A program made the position numbers and the translations under genes. The notes under the pieces were generated by a model. That model worked only from the letters and a program-made list of their open reading frames with translations, was not told the DNA's origin and made no database searches. Shown one piece after another: positions 8,893 to 15,007 of a DNA stretch of 19,064 nucleotides; the stretch's first letter is position 1; each line of letters starts with the position of its first letter. The stretch is from an uncultured Clostridia bacterium (lineage in GTDB: Bacteria; Bacillota; Clostridia; Christensenellales; Aristaeellaceae). The DNA lies in the NCBI GenBank assembly GCA_937934775.1, contig CALGYL010000305.1, forward strand, positions 1-19,064, read 5' to 3'.

Positions 8893-8921
8893 TTGACAGA
8901 TTTCATCGCGACGCATATAAT
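8893..8921 (+). promoter_or_regulatory. Consensus sigma-A promoter of the AbrB/PIN pair with a possible operator
   Basis: TTGACA (8893-8898) and TATAAT (8916-8921) are both perfect consensus boxes with an ideal 17-base spacer. Within it, ATTTCAT (8900-8906) and ATGAAAT (8920-8926) form a perfect 7-bp inverted repeat spaced by 13 bases, covering the spacer and the -10 box. That is where an AbrB-type antitoxin would bind to repress its own operon (inference). The transcript would reach the GTG start at 8965. Confidence 0.85.
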
Positions 8922-8964
8922 GAAATTAAGGGATTCGTAGAATGTAATGGAAGGAGGGATCGCC

Positions 8965-9249
8965 GTGGAAATGTCTGTCGCCAAGGTGACGAGCCAGGGT
9001 CAGATCACAATTCCCGCCGATGTACGTAAAAAGCTGGGCATTCAGCCGGGCAGCAAGGTGGTCTTCATTCAAGATGGAGATCGCGTGATGATGACCAATG
9101 CGACGATGGAGGCGTTTGAGCAAATGCAGAAGGCTTTTGCAGGTGACGCCGAGCGTCTGGGGCTGAAAGATGAGCAGGATGCCGTGAATCTTGTGAAGCA
9201 GGTTCGGGCAGAGCGCCGGAAAGAGGCTGAAGATGCGGATCATGCTTGA
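8965..9249 (+). CDS. AbrB/SpoVT-family antitoxin
   Basis: A 94-residue protein beginning VEMSVAKVTSQGQITIPADVRKKLGIQPGSKVVF. The VTSQGQITIPxxVRKxLGIxxGxKV pattern is the swapped-hairpin AbrB/MazE DNA-binding domain (about residues 5-45). The charged C-terminal half (EAFEQMQKAFAG... KQVRAERRKEAED) would bind and neutralise the toxin. AAGGAGG at 8951-8957 favours the GTG at 8965 (seven-base spacing) over ATG 8947, which lies before the SD, or ATG 8971, which is further away. The gene overlaps the PIN toxin gene by 17 bases in another frame, and its own strong promoter lies just upstream. Confidence 0.9.
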   Translation: MEMSVAKVTSQGQITIPADVRKKLGIQPGSKVVFIQDGDRVMMTNATMEAFEQMQKAFAGDAERLGLKDEQDAVNLVKQVRAERRKEAEDADHA

Positions 9250-9634
9250 CACCAATGTATTGATTTCCGGTTTCATTTTTGGTTCCTCACGCATACGGGA
9301 AATGACACGCTGGATTACGGATCACCATCAGCTTATTCTCAGCAGCTATGTTGTAGACGAATTACGGGAGGTCGTTGCCCGCAAAGCTCCGGCCTCCCTC
9401 GCGGCGTTGGATGATTTTCTTGTTCGCTTGCCCTTCGAGATGTGCTACACCCCAACAAGGCTTCCGAAGGAGTTACCGTTTGAAATACGCGATCCTGACG
9501 ATGAGAAAGTGCTGTATTCGGCCATCATCGCAGAAGCGGATATTTTGATTACCGGGGACAAGGATTTTGCGGATGTGGTCATAGATAAACCTTTGATTAT
9601 GACGCCGGGACAATTCACCAACCAATACATGTAG
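9233..9634 (+). CDS. PIN-domain ribonuclease toxin
   Basis: A 133-residue protein of the putative PIN-family toxin group that pairs with AbrB-like antitoxins. Acidic residues expected in the Mg-dependent RNase site are present: D6 in MLDTNVLIS, E43 in SYVVDELREVV, D89/D90 in RDPDDEKVL and D109/D111 in ILITGDKDF. The substrate RNA cannot be read from sequence. AAGAGG at 9221-9226, inside the antitoxin gene, is six bases from ATG 9233, so translation is coupled and the pair is one operon. Its base composition looks lower in GC than the conjugation genes, which fits a separately acquired module. Confidence 0.9.
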   Translation: MRIMLDTNVLISGFIFGSSRIREMTRWITDHHQLILSSYVVDELREVVARKAPASLAALDDFLVRLPFEMCYTPTRLPKELPFEIRDPDDEKVLYSAIIAEADILITGDKDFADVVIDKPLIMTPGQFTNQYM

Positions 9635-9668
9635 CATAAATCCTCACTACCGATGCGCCATTCCTCGC

Positions 9669-9691
9669 GCGGGTCTCTTTTAGAGAACCGC
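9669..9691. repeat. Stem-loop downstream of the toxin gene
   Basis: GCGGGTCTCT and AGAGAACCGC pair over ten positions with one G/A mismatch around a TTT loop, starting 34 bases after the PIN stop. No T-run follows. It may stabilise the 3' end of the toxin mRNA or form part of a leader for the next gene. The stretch 9635-9801 contains this hairpin and a terminator-like hairpin, but no gene I can support. Confidence 0.55.
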
Positions 9692-9745
9692 AGGCAGGCT
9701 ATCCTGATTAGGCGAGCGCACTTCTCATAGAGGGAAATTACATTC

Positions 9746-9777
9746 GAGAGCACCGTGAAAAACGGCGCTCTTTTCTT
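9746..9777 (+). terminator. Rho-independent terminator before the ATP-grasp gene
   Basis: AGAGCACCG (9747-9755) and CGGCGCTCT (9763-9771) pair with one A/C mismatch around a TGAAAAA loop, and a TTTCTT tract follows. It lies 113 bases after the PIN stop and only nine bases before the SD of the TupA-like gene. It therefore either ends the toxin-antitoxin transcript or acts as an attenuator in front of the ATP-grasp gene. Confidence 0.7.
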
Positions 9778-9801
9778 ATGTCGAGAAGGAGGAAGTATAT
9801 T

Positions 9802-10764
9802 ATGAAGAGATCCACGCGCTTACTTTCCATGCTGCACTTTTTACCCAGCGGAGTGTTTCTGTGCCTCGCCTATCTCAATGAAACCGGGCATGTTCTCCAC
9901 CTCAAAAACCCCAGGCGCTTCAACGAAAAACTGAACTTCATAAAGCTGCGCGGGGGCACAGGGGGATGGAGCCGGTTCGTGGACAAGCTGGCGGTGCGTG
10001 AGTATGTGCGGCGCATGGTCGGAGAAGCGCATCTGGTGCCCTTGATCGCGCAGTACGACAGTGTAGACGAAATAGACTGGATGGCGCTGCCGGAGCGGTT
10101 CGTCATCAAGTGTTCACACGGCTCCCATTGCGGCTTGATTTGTACGGACAAAGCACATTTTGAAACTGTCGGTGCGGGAGCCAAACTTCGTAGATGGATG
10201 CGGCGCAACTGGTATTGGGTCGGGCGGGAAACACCCTACCGAACGATCAGGCCCCGCATCATGGTGGAGCAATTCATCGGGGATGAGCATCCGGCACAGG
10301 ACTACAAGCTCATGTGCTTTGGCGGTGTTCCCCACATCATCCAGGTGCATACCAAGCGGGGCGGTAGCGCCGCCATCGACTTCTTCGATTCGTCCGGCCG
10401 GAAGCTGGCGATGCGCAAGAGGGGCTACCCCAACAGCCCATTGGAGCGCATTGAACCCAGCGCCCTTTCCGCGCTGCTGCCCGTCGCAGAAAAACTTGCG
10501 GCGGGCTTTCCTTATGTCCGCATTGACCTGTACCTGCATCAAGGGCAGGTTTTCTTTGGAGAAATGACGTTTTTCGATAGTGCGGCACTACGGGAATTCG
10601 AGCCTGATGCAGTCGATATCCGTCTGGGCGACATGATTGTGTTGCCGAATCGAACACCCCACAGCGCCATTGACATGAAGACCGATGGACCCAATGGAGG
10701 TGACGCCCATAGACAATATTCTGGACATGCTCCACGCTACCCTGAAAACCGAATACCTGTCTGA
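9802..10764 (+). CDS. TupA-like ATP-grasp protein (cell-surface polymer synthesis type)
   Basis: A 320-residue protein matching the TupA-like ATP-grasp family, which is usually found in capsule, teichuronopeptide or exopolysaccharide clusters. Signatures in order: LKNPRRFNEKLNFIKLR (34-50), FVDKLAVREYV (59-69), LPERFVIKCSHGSHCGLIC with K103, NWYWVGRETPYRTIRPRIMVEQFI (136-159), AQDYKLMCFGGVPHIIQV (165-182), and FPYVRIDLYLHQGQVFFGEMTF with D242 and E254. The family's usual end (xLGDxIxLP) is reached near 282, and about 38 extra residues of low-complexity character follow, overlapping the next gene by 80 bases. The start is set by AAGGAGGA at 9786-9793, eight bases before ATG 9802. A surface-polymer enzyme is not part of a conjugation machine, so it is probably cargo. 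Confidence 0.85.
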   Translation: MKRSTRLLSMLHFLPSGVFLCLAYLNETGHVLHLKNPRRFNEKLNFIKLRGGTGGWSRFVDKLAVREYVRRMVGEAHLVPLIAQYDSVDEIDWMALPERFVIKCSHGSHCGLICTDKAHFETVGAGAKLRRWMRRNWYWVGRETPYRTIRPRIMVEQFIGDEHPAQDYKLMCFGGVPHIIQVHTKRGGSAAIDFFDSSGRKLAMRKRGYPNSPLERIEPSALSALLPVAEKLAAGFPYVRIDLYLHQGQVFFGEMTFFDSAALREFEPDAVDIRLGDMIVLPNRTPHSAIDMKTDGPNGGDAHRQYSGHAPRYPENRIPV

Positions 10765-10969
10765 TCTCAGGTACTGCCCGGATGTGCGGCGAAAGCTACC
10801 CTTCGCACTGGCCTCTATCCCCCATGATGCATTCCCCATCGAGAAATGGAACGCCGCGCTGACGTACCTGTACGGATTTCCCCTTCAATTTGACAGTGTT
10901 TCTAGCGCCAAGTCTTACTGCCGGCAGCATCCGATGTCGGCCACACGGTTCACGGAAGGGCTTTTATGA
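10685..10969 (+). CDS. Small protein of unknown function upstream of MobC
   Basis: Up to 94 residues, mostly helical (NILDMLHATLKTEYLSDLRYCPDVRRKLPFALASI in part, then IEKWNAALTYLYGFPLQFDSVSSAKSYCRQ). I do not recognise the family with certainty. The ATG at 10685 and the one at 10694 have no good SD. The best SD, GGAGGTGA at 10696-10703, is followed after five bases by an in-frame ATA (10709), which would make the protein begin xDNILDML (86 residues). It overlaps the end of the TupA-like gene and lies 31 bases before the MobC start, so it most likely belongs with the relaxosome block rather than with the cargo. Confidence 0.6.
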   Translation: MDPMEVTPIDNILDMLHATLKTEYLSDLRYCPDVRRKLPFALASIPHDAFPIEKWNAALTYLYGFPLQFDSVSSAKSYCRQHPMSATRFTEGLL

Positions 10970-11000
10970 ACTCAATGACAAAGAATCGAGGTGACGCCCT

Positions 11001-11309
11001 TTGAGAAAACGAGAGCACTCCTTCATCCTGCGGCTCAACAACGATGAAATGTACCACCTGAAGCGGCAAGTCGAGAAAAGCGGACTGTCCCGCGAGGTCT
11101 ACATGCGCAAGCTCATCATGTGCAAGGAGATCCGAGAGCGTCCGCAGCGCGATTGCGTCGAGTTGCTCAGGGAGGTGCGGTCGCAGGGGAAGCTTTTGAA
11201 CGCCATCGCCCAGGATGCGCTCCGGCAGGGTATTGTGAACGAACGGCAGATTGAACGGCTGCTGGATGGCTATCAGGAGCTGCTGGCGGCGGCGAAGCAG
11301 TTGGTGTAG
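11001..11309 (+). CDS. mobC: MobC-family relaxosome accessory protein
   Basis: A 102-residue basic protein beginning MRKREHSFILRLNNDEMYHLKRQVEKSGLSREVYMRKLI. This is the ribbon-helix-helix-like start of MobC proteins (beta strand HSFILRL followed by two helices with SxLSREVYMR). The second half contains LLREVRSQGKLLNAIAQDALRQG, which is typical of the family's contact region. MobC proteins bind oriT and help the relaxase open the strands. The start is TTG: GAGGTGA at 10989-10995 is spaced about six bases from it, and no ATG fits. The relaxase ATG directly follows its TAG stop, so the two are co-translated. Confidence 0.85.
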   Translation: MRKREHSFILRLNNDEMYHLKRQVEKSGLSREVYMRKLIMCKEIRERPQRDCVELLREVRSQGKLLNAIAQDALRQGIVNERQIERLLDGYQELLAAAKQLV

Positions 11310-12713
11310 ATGGCGGTCACCTGGATTGGTTCCATCCGACACGCGCGGATGGATCAGACCGTGAAGTACGCGATCAACCCCACCAAGACGGCCTGGGAGG
11401 GCAAAAAGACCGAGGAAGCCGACATGACGGCGAACATCGCCTACGCGCTCAATCCTGCAAAAGGTACAACGAAGCTCTACCAGACTGCCATCAACTTGGA
11501 TTCCCCGGAAACGGCATGGAAGGAGATGCGGGCGACCAAGGAGCGTTGGGGCAAGACGGACGGCATCTTGGGCTTCCATGTCGTGCAGAGCTTTCGCCCC
11601 GGCGAGATCGAGCCGGAACTGGCGCACAGGGTCGGTGTTGAATTCGTCGAACGATGCTTCCCCGGCTTCGAGGCCGTGGTTGGCACCCATCTGGACAAGC
11701 AGCACATCCACAACCACATCGTTTTGAACTCGGTATCCTGCTTCGACGGGCACAAGTACCACAGCACACAAAAGAGCTATTATCATGAACTGCGGAAGGT
11801 ATCGGACGAGTTGTGCCACAAGTACGGCTTGTCGGTGGTCGAACCCCATGTTGAGGGGCCAAAAGCCAAGTCCCACACAGAATGGCAGGCTGAACGGCAA
11901 GGACAGCCGACATGGTGCAGCGCCATCCGGGAAGATGTAGATGATGCCATCGCCCGCAGCCTGACCTTTGAGCAATTCATAAAGCACCTGCGAGACATGG
12001 GCTACGAGGTCAAGACCGGCGTCAAACACATGGCGGTGCGCCCGCCCGGAAAGGAGCGGTTCACGCGTCTGCGCAGGCTGGGCGACGATTACACCGAGGA
12101 CGCCCTACGCCAGCGCATCCTGCAAAACGATCCCTCGACGCTCTCCGAAAAAGAATCCACTTTGGGCCAAATGGCCCAAAGTGCGCAGGCTCCCCTTCCG
12201 TCCGTTCGGCGCGGGCGCTGCCGGGGGGCATGGCGGAACTCGCAGCGAAAAAAGATCAAGGGGCTGCGGGCGCTTTACTTGTGGTATGCCTATCGCATGG
12301 GCAATGTGCGCAGCGGTGGGAGCAGCAACCGCAAAACACACTATCTGCTTCGCGAGGACATTCGGAAGCTCAAAAAGCGCGACCGCATGGCGGCGCTGTT
12401 GGTCAAGAATCGGATCGAAACCTATGAGCAGCTCCATGCCTACCGCGACGAGTGCCGGGAGATGATTTCTCATTTGTGCGGACGGCGCGTGGATCTGAAA
12501 AAGCAACCGCCGTGTGCTTCCCGCGAGGCTGAGTTTTCAGACATTCGCGTGAAGCTCAACGTCCTGCGGCGCGAGGTGCGTTTGTGCGAAGACGTCGAAG
12601 TGGATTCTATCGCCTTGCAGAAAAAGCGCGCGGCGCTGAAACAGTTGGAGCATGAAAAAAGGCACGGTGCAAAACAGCGCGTACCCGTTCACTACGATCA
12701 TCAACAAATCTGA
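11310..12713 (+). CDS. MOBP-type relaxase (MobA/VirD2 family)
   Basis: A 467-residue relaxase. The N-terminal nuclease domain (about 1-260) has the candidate nucleophile Y20 in VKYAINPTKT, the FHVVQSFRPGEI strand and the metal-binding histidines H127 and HIHNH (132-136) in GTHLDKQHIHNHIVLNSV. A Lys/Arg-rich region follows, then the C-terminal helical domain with YLWYAYRMGNV, HYLLREDIRKLKKRDRM and a terminal coiled-coil-like stretch. It would nick oriT and pilot the transferred strand through TraG. ATG 11310 abuts the MobC stop and has no separate SD, implying coupling. In the linker (residues about 284-291, TLGQMAQS) the DNA is a palindrome of the family found in the helicase gene. Confidence 0.92.
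   Translation: MAVTWIGSIRHARMDQTVKYAINPTKTAWEGKKTEEADMTANIAYALNPAKGTTKLYQTAINLDSPETAWKEMRATKERWGKTDGILGFHVVQSFRPGEIEPELAHRVGVEFVERCFPGFEAVVGTHLDKQHIHNHIVLNSVSCFDGHKYHSTQKSYYHELRKVSDELCHKYGLSVVEPHVEGPKAKSHTEWQAERQGQPTWCSAIREDVDDAIARSLTFEQFIKHLRDMGYEVKTGVKHMAVRPPGKERFTRLRRLGDDYTEDALRQRILQNDPSTLSEKESTLGQMAQSAQAPLPSVRRGRCRGAWRNSQRKKIKGLRALYLWYAYRMGNVRSGGSSNRKTHYLLREDIRKLKKRDRMAALLVKNRIETYEQLHAYRDECREMISHLCGRRVDLKKQPPCASREAEFSDIRVKLNVLRREVRLCEDVEVDSIALQKKRAALKQLEHEKRHGAKQRVPVHYDHQQI
12159..12182. repeat. Palindrome in the relaxase linker
   Basis: ACTTTGGGCCA and TGGCCCAAAGT are perfect 11-bp arms around a central AA. The inner 20 bases TTTGGGCCAAATGGCCCAAA differ from the helicase-gene unit TTTGTGCCAAATGGCACAAA only at one symmetrical pair. 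Here the first T is at codon position 3 (ACT TTG GGC CAA ATG), whereas in the helicase gene it is at codon position 1. The encoded peptides are therefore different while the DNA palindrome is kept. Confidence 0.95.
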
Positions 12714-12728
12714 TACGAGGAGGAATCC

Positions 12729-13262
12729 ATGTACGAAGGAAAAATGATCCGGTTCATCGACAGCGCTTACAATGACCTTTTCTATCTGCGCGACGGAGAA
12801 AATGTGCTGCTGATCCATTCGGATGGCAGGAGGGTGATCCTGCGATGCAAGTTTGCGGATGAATGTCATACCCAGGTGGGCAACTACACCTACCACATCT
12901 GCGAGTTTGCCGAAATGATGGAACGCGCTGGCTCATCCTATCTCCCCGAAAAACCGCCCGACCTGCCGGATAAGTGCTTTGCCCTCCTCCCGTCCAGCGG
13001 GGAGCTTATCGCCATTGAGAAGGGGCAGGAGGGATATAAGCGATGCGGTTTTTCTGAGACAAGCCCGGACAAGAACAGGAGGCTGGCGACGCAGTACAAC
13101 CGCGGTTTGTATGTCACGCGCCAGCAGGAGGCGGCAATGCTGGGCGGCTCGCTGTTTGGCTGGGCAACGCCCGCCGCGCAAACCTCCAGTTATGATCTGC
13201 GGGGAACCCCCATCGCTCCGGTCAAGGGAAAGCCCGCAAAGACAAAGGAACCCGAGCGATAA
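12729..13262 (+). CDS. Element-associated protein of unknown function
   Basis: A 177-residue protein. The N-terminal part (about 1-66: YEGKMIRFIDSAYNDLFYLRDGENVLLIHSDG then CKFADECHTQVGNYTYHICEFAEMMER) is a small beta-rich module. The C-terminal part has YNRGLYVTRQQEAAMLGGSLFGWATPAA, a motif I associate from memory with the C-termini of accessory proteins of Tn1549-like elements. No catalytic residues are evident. The start is well set by GAGGAGG about six bases before ATG 12729. It follows the relaxase by 15 bases and probably shares its transcript, and a terminator-like hairpin follows its stop. Confidence 0.75.
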   Translation: MYEGKMIRFIDSAYNDLFYLRDGENVLLIHSDGRRVILRCKFADECHTQVGNYTYHICEFAEMMERAGSSYLPEKPPDLPDKCFALLPSSGELIAIEKGQEGYKRCGFSETSPDKNRRLATQYNRGLYVTRQQEAAMLGGSLFGWATPAAQTSSYDLRGTPIAPVKGKPAKTKEPER

Positions 13263-13287
13263 TACCAAGCGAACCGAATATGCCATG

Positions 13288-13310
13288 AGGCCGCCCGACA
13301 AGGGCGGCTT
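13288..13310 (+). terminator. Likely terminator after the 177-residue protein
   Basis: GCCGCCC and GGGCGGC (13290-13296 and 13302-13308) form a perfect GC stem with a GACAA loop, extended by a G-U and an A-T pair. The following TTCATTCGTTTC is only moderately T-rich, so termination is probably partial. It lies 26 bases after the stop of the unknown gene and 55 bases before the radical SAM start, and so splits the relaxase block from the radical SAM and secretion block. Confidence 0.6.
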
Positions 13311-13364
13311 CATTCGTTTCCCGGCATTCGTGCGCTGAGAATTCTCTGAAGATGGAGCGTGAAG

Positions 13365-14201
13365 ATGGAAAAGAGAACTGTCCGTGTGTTTCCCCGCCGA
13401 ACAAAAGCCACCCCGGATGATCGGCTTGCATTTGTCTGCCGCGCGCCCCCGCACGATTTGGAAGACATTGACGAAGTGCATGTGAGCGCGACATTTACCT
13501 ATGATATTCCCGCCGCCGAAACGCTGGCCGAGCAATGGCGCGCGTTGGGCGTGCCGGTGTTGGTGGGAGGTCCTGCATACGGTGCACCGGGCGGTGCATT
13601 TACGCCGGGCATGTATTTGAAAAAAGGATATGTCATCACCAGCCGAGGCTGTCCCAATGCCTGTTGGTTCTGCTCCGTGCCGCATCGGGAAGGGAAACTG
13701 CGGGAGCTTGAGATACACGATGGCTGGAACGTGCTGGATGACAATCTGCTGGCCTGCTCGGATGGCCATATCCATTCGGTGTTCCGAATGCTGAGAAGGC
13801 AGGATGATAAACCCGTGTTGAGCGGCGGCTTGGAGGCAAAGCGCCTAAAGCCGTGGCATGTGCAGCTTATCTGGGAATCGAAGGTGCAGAGGTTGTACTT
13901 TGCGTATGATACCCCCGACGATCTCGAACCGCTTATCCATGCCGGTGAACTGCTGCGCATGGGCGGCATCAGCGCGGCAAGCCACCACGCCTGCTGCTAT
14001 GTCCTGATTGGCTATCCGGGAGACAGCTTTACACAGGCGGAGACGCGCCTGATACAGACCATCCGTGCGGGCTTCATGCCCTATGCCATGTTGTTCCGGG
14101 ATTCGGATGGCGCGACTGAACCCGAGTGGCGAAAGTTTCAACGCACTTGGGTGCGGCCGCAGTATGTCGGCGCCAAGATGCGCCAAATTCAAAACGAGTG
14201 A
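13365..14201 (+). CDS. Radical SAM protein of unknown function
   Basis: A 278-residue protein with the canonical radical SAM cluster motif CxxxCxxC as RGCPNACWFC (C96, C100, C103). The N-terminal part (VHVSATFTYDIPAAETLAEQWRALGVPVLVGGPAYG, about 38-73) looks like the Rossmann-type B12-binding-like domain that precedes many such enzymes, but the DxHxxG cobalamin loop is absent. Later segments include ILDD-like NVLDDNLLACSDGHI and VLSGGLEAKRL, then a C-terminal part rich in aromatic residues (FRDSDGATEPEWRKFQRTWVRPQYV). The reaction and substrate cannot be read from sequence. GGAG at 13354-13357 supports ATG 13365, although an in-frame GTG at 13359 is possible. Its stop overlaps the SD of the PcfB gene, tying it to the secretion operon. 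Confidence 0.8.
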   Translation: MEKRTVRVFPRRTKATPDDRLAFVCRAPPHDLEDIDEVHVSATFTYDIPAAETLAEQWRALGVPVLVGGPAYGAPGGAFTPGMYLKKGYVITSRGCPNACWFCSVPHREGKLRELEIHDGWNVLDDNLLACSDGHIHSVFRMLRRQDDKPVLSGGLEAKRLKPWHVQLIWESKVQRLYFAYDTPDDLEPLIHAGELLRMGGISAASHHACCYVLIGYPGDSFTQAETRLIQTIRAGFMPYAMLFRDSDGATEPEWRKFQRTWVRPQYVGAKMRQIQNE

Positions 14202-14211
14202 GGTGACGACC

Positions 14212-14805
14212 ATGTACAATGGCGGCGAGGCCGCTGATCAGATGGTTTCGTATTCGTTCAAGGGCGGCGAGGTATTGCTCCGACTGACCGGGGACGGCGC
14301 GAAACATCTGGCGATCTATCTGGCAAACCTGCTCAAGCAGGGTGGCCCCAGCAAGGGAAAAACCACGCTCAAGCGCATGATCGCGGATGGCAAGGAGCTA
14401 TCCGTACAGCGCATTGACGCGGCGCAGATCCCCTATTTCAATGAGATGGCGAAGAAGTACGGCGTGATGTTCGTGGCGATCAAGGATACAAAGGGCGCAG
14501 ATGGCAAGTGCGATGTCATGTTTCGCACAGAGGATGCCGCGCGCGTGAGCCGCATTTTCGACCGGCTGGCGATCTCCGAGCACCCGGATGTGGCACACAT
14601 CAAGAGCGAAATCATCCGTTCAAAGGAAGGACAGGAAAACCCTACGGCGGCGCGGAAGGACAGCCCTTCTCCGTCCGCGCGTACCTCGCCCGGCAGAGGC
14701 GGTTCCGCCAGTAGCTCTGTCCGCGACCAACTCCGCGTCCTGCGGAACAAGCGCGCGGCCGCAGCGCCGATCAAGCCGCCCAAGGGCAGGCAGAAAGCGA
14801 GGTGA
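14212..14805 (+). CDS. pcfB: PcfB-family (DUF3801) relaxosome-coupling protein
   Basis: A 197-residue protein matching the PcfB/DUF3801 family. The core is VSYSFKGGEVLLRLTGDGAKHLAIYLANLLK (about 12-42), GKTTLKRMIADGKELSVQRIDAAQIPYFNEMAKKYGVMFVAIKD and DVMFRTEDAARVSRIFDRL. The tail (about 140-197) is disordered, Ser/Pro/Arg-rich and ends in a basic cluster. In pCF10 the PcfB protein links relaxosome and coupling ATPase, and the position just before TraG fits that role. The start is set by GAGGTGA at 14198-14204, with ATG 14212 seven bases on. The frame is open further upstream but runs through the radical SAM gene. Confidence 0.85.
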   Translation: MYNGGEAADQMVSYSFKGGEVLLRLTGDGAKHLAIYLANLLKQGGPSKGKTTLKRMIADGKELSVQRIDAAQIPYFNEMAKKYGVMFVAIKDTKGADGKCDVMFRTEDAARVSRIFDRLAISEHPDVAHIKSEIIRSKEGQENPTAARKDSPSPSARTSPGRGGSASSSVRDQLRVLRNKRAAAAPIKPPKGRQKAR

Positions 14806-14809
14806 AGCG

Positions 14810-15007
14810 ATGCCGGACGATGAAAAGCGGATTCTCGAGATGGATTATCACGAACATGGCGTGGTGCTGAACGCCCTCAACGATTACCGCAACGACAAAT
14901 TGGCCGAGGGGATGACCACCGATATCATCGATGAGGTGCTGCTCAAGGCCATCGACGCACCCACTAGGCATCAAAAGCGGCGTCGCGTTCGGGGTGATGA
15001 GCGATGA
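14810..15007 (+). CDS. Small helical protein between PcfB and TraG
   Basis: A 65-residue acidic-to-basic protein beginning MPDDEKRILEMDYHEHGVVLNALNDYRNDKLAEGMTTDIIDEVLLKAIDAP and ending in a run of basic residues (HQKRRRVRGDER). It is predicted to be mostly helical, and I do not assign a function. GAGGTGA overlapping the PcfB stop sits four bases before ATG 14810, and the last codons overlap the TraG start by four bases (ATGA). Both junctions indicate tight translational coupling, so it is probably a real structural or regulatory partner of the coupling complex. Confidence 0.75.
   Translation: MPDDEKRILEMDYHEHGVVLNALNDYRNDKLAEGMTTDIIDEVLLKAIDAPTRHQKRRRVRGDER

Noticed and set aside
10950..12029. 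359-codon open frame on the minus strand
   Set aside because: It is opposite mobC and the relaxase, both well supported. It has no recognisable domain.
12933..13775. 280-codon minus-strand open frame
   Set aside because: It spans the ends of two supported plus-strand genes and a terminator, and no family features are visible.
14065..14211. N-terminal extension of the PcfB frame
   Set aside because: It runs through the 3' end of the radical SAM gene. The SD and family start point to ATG 14212.
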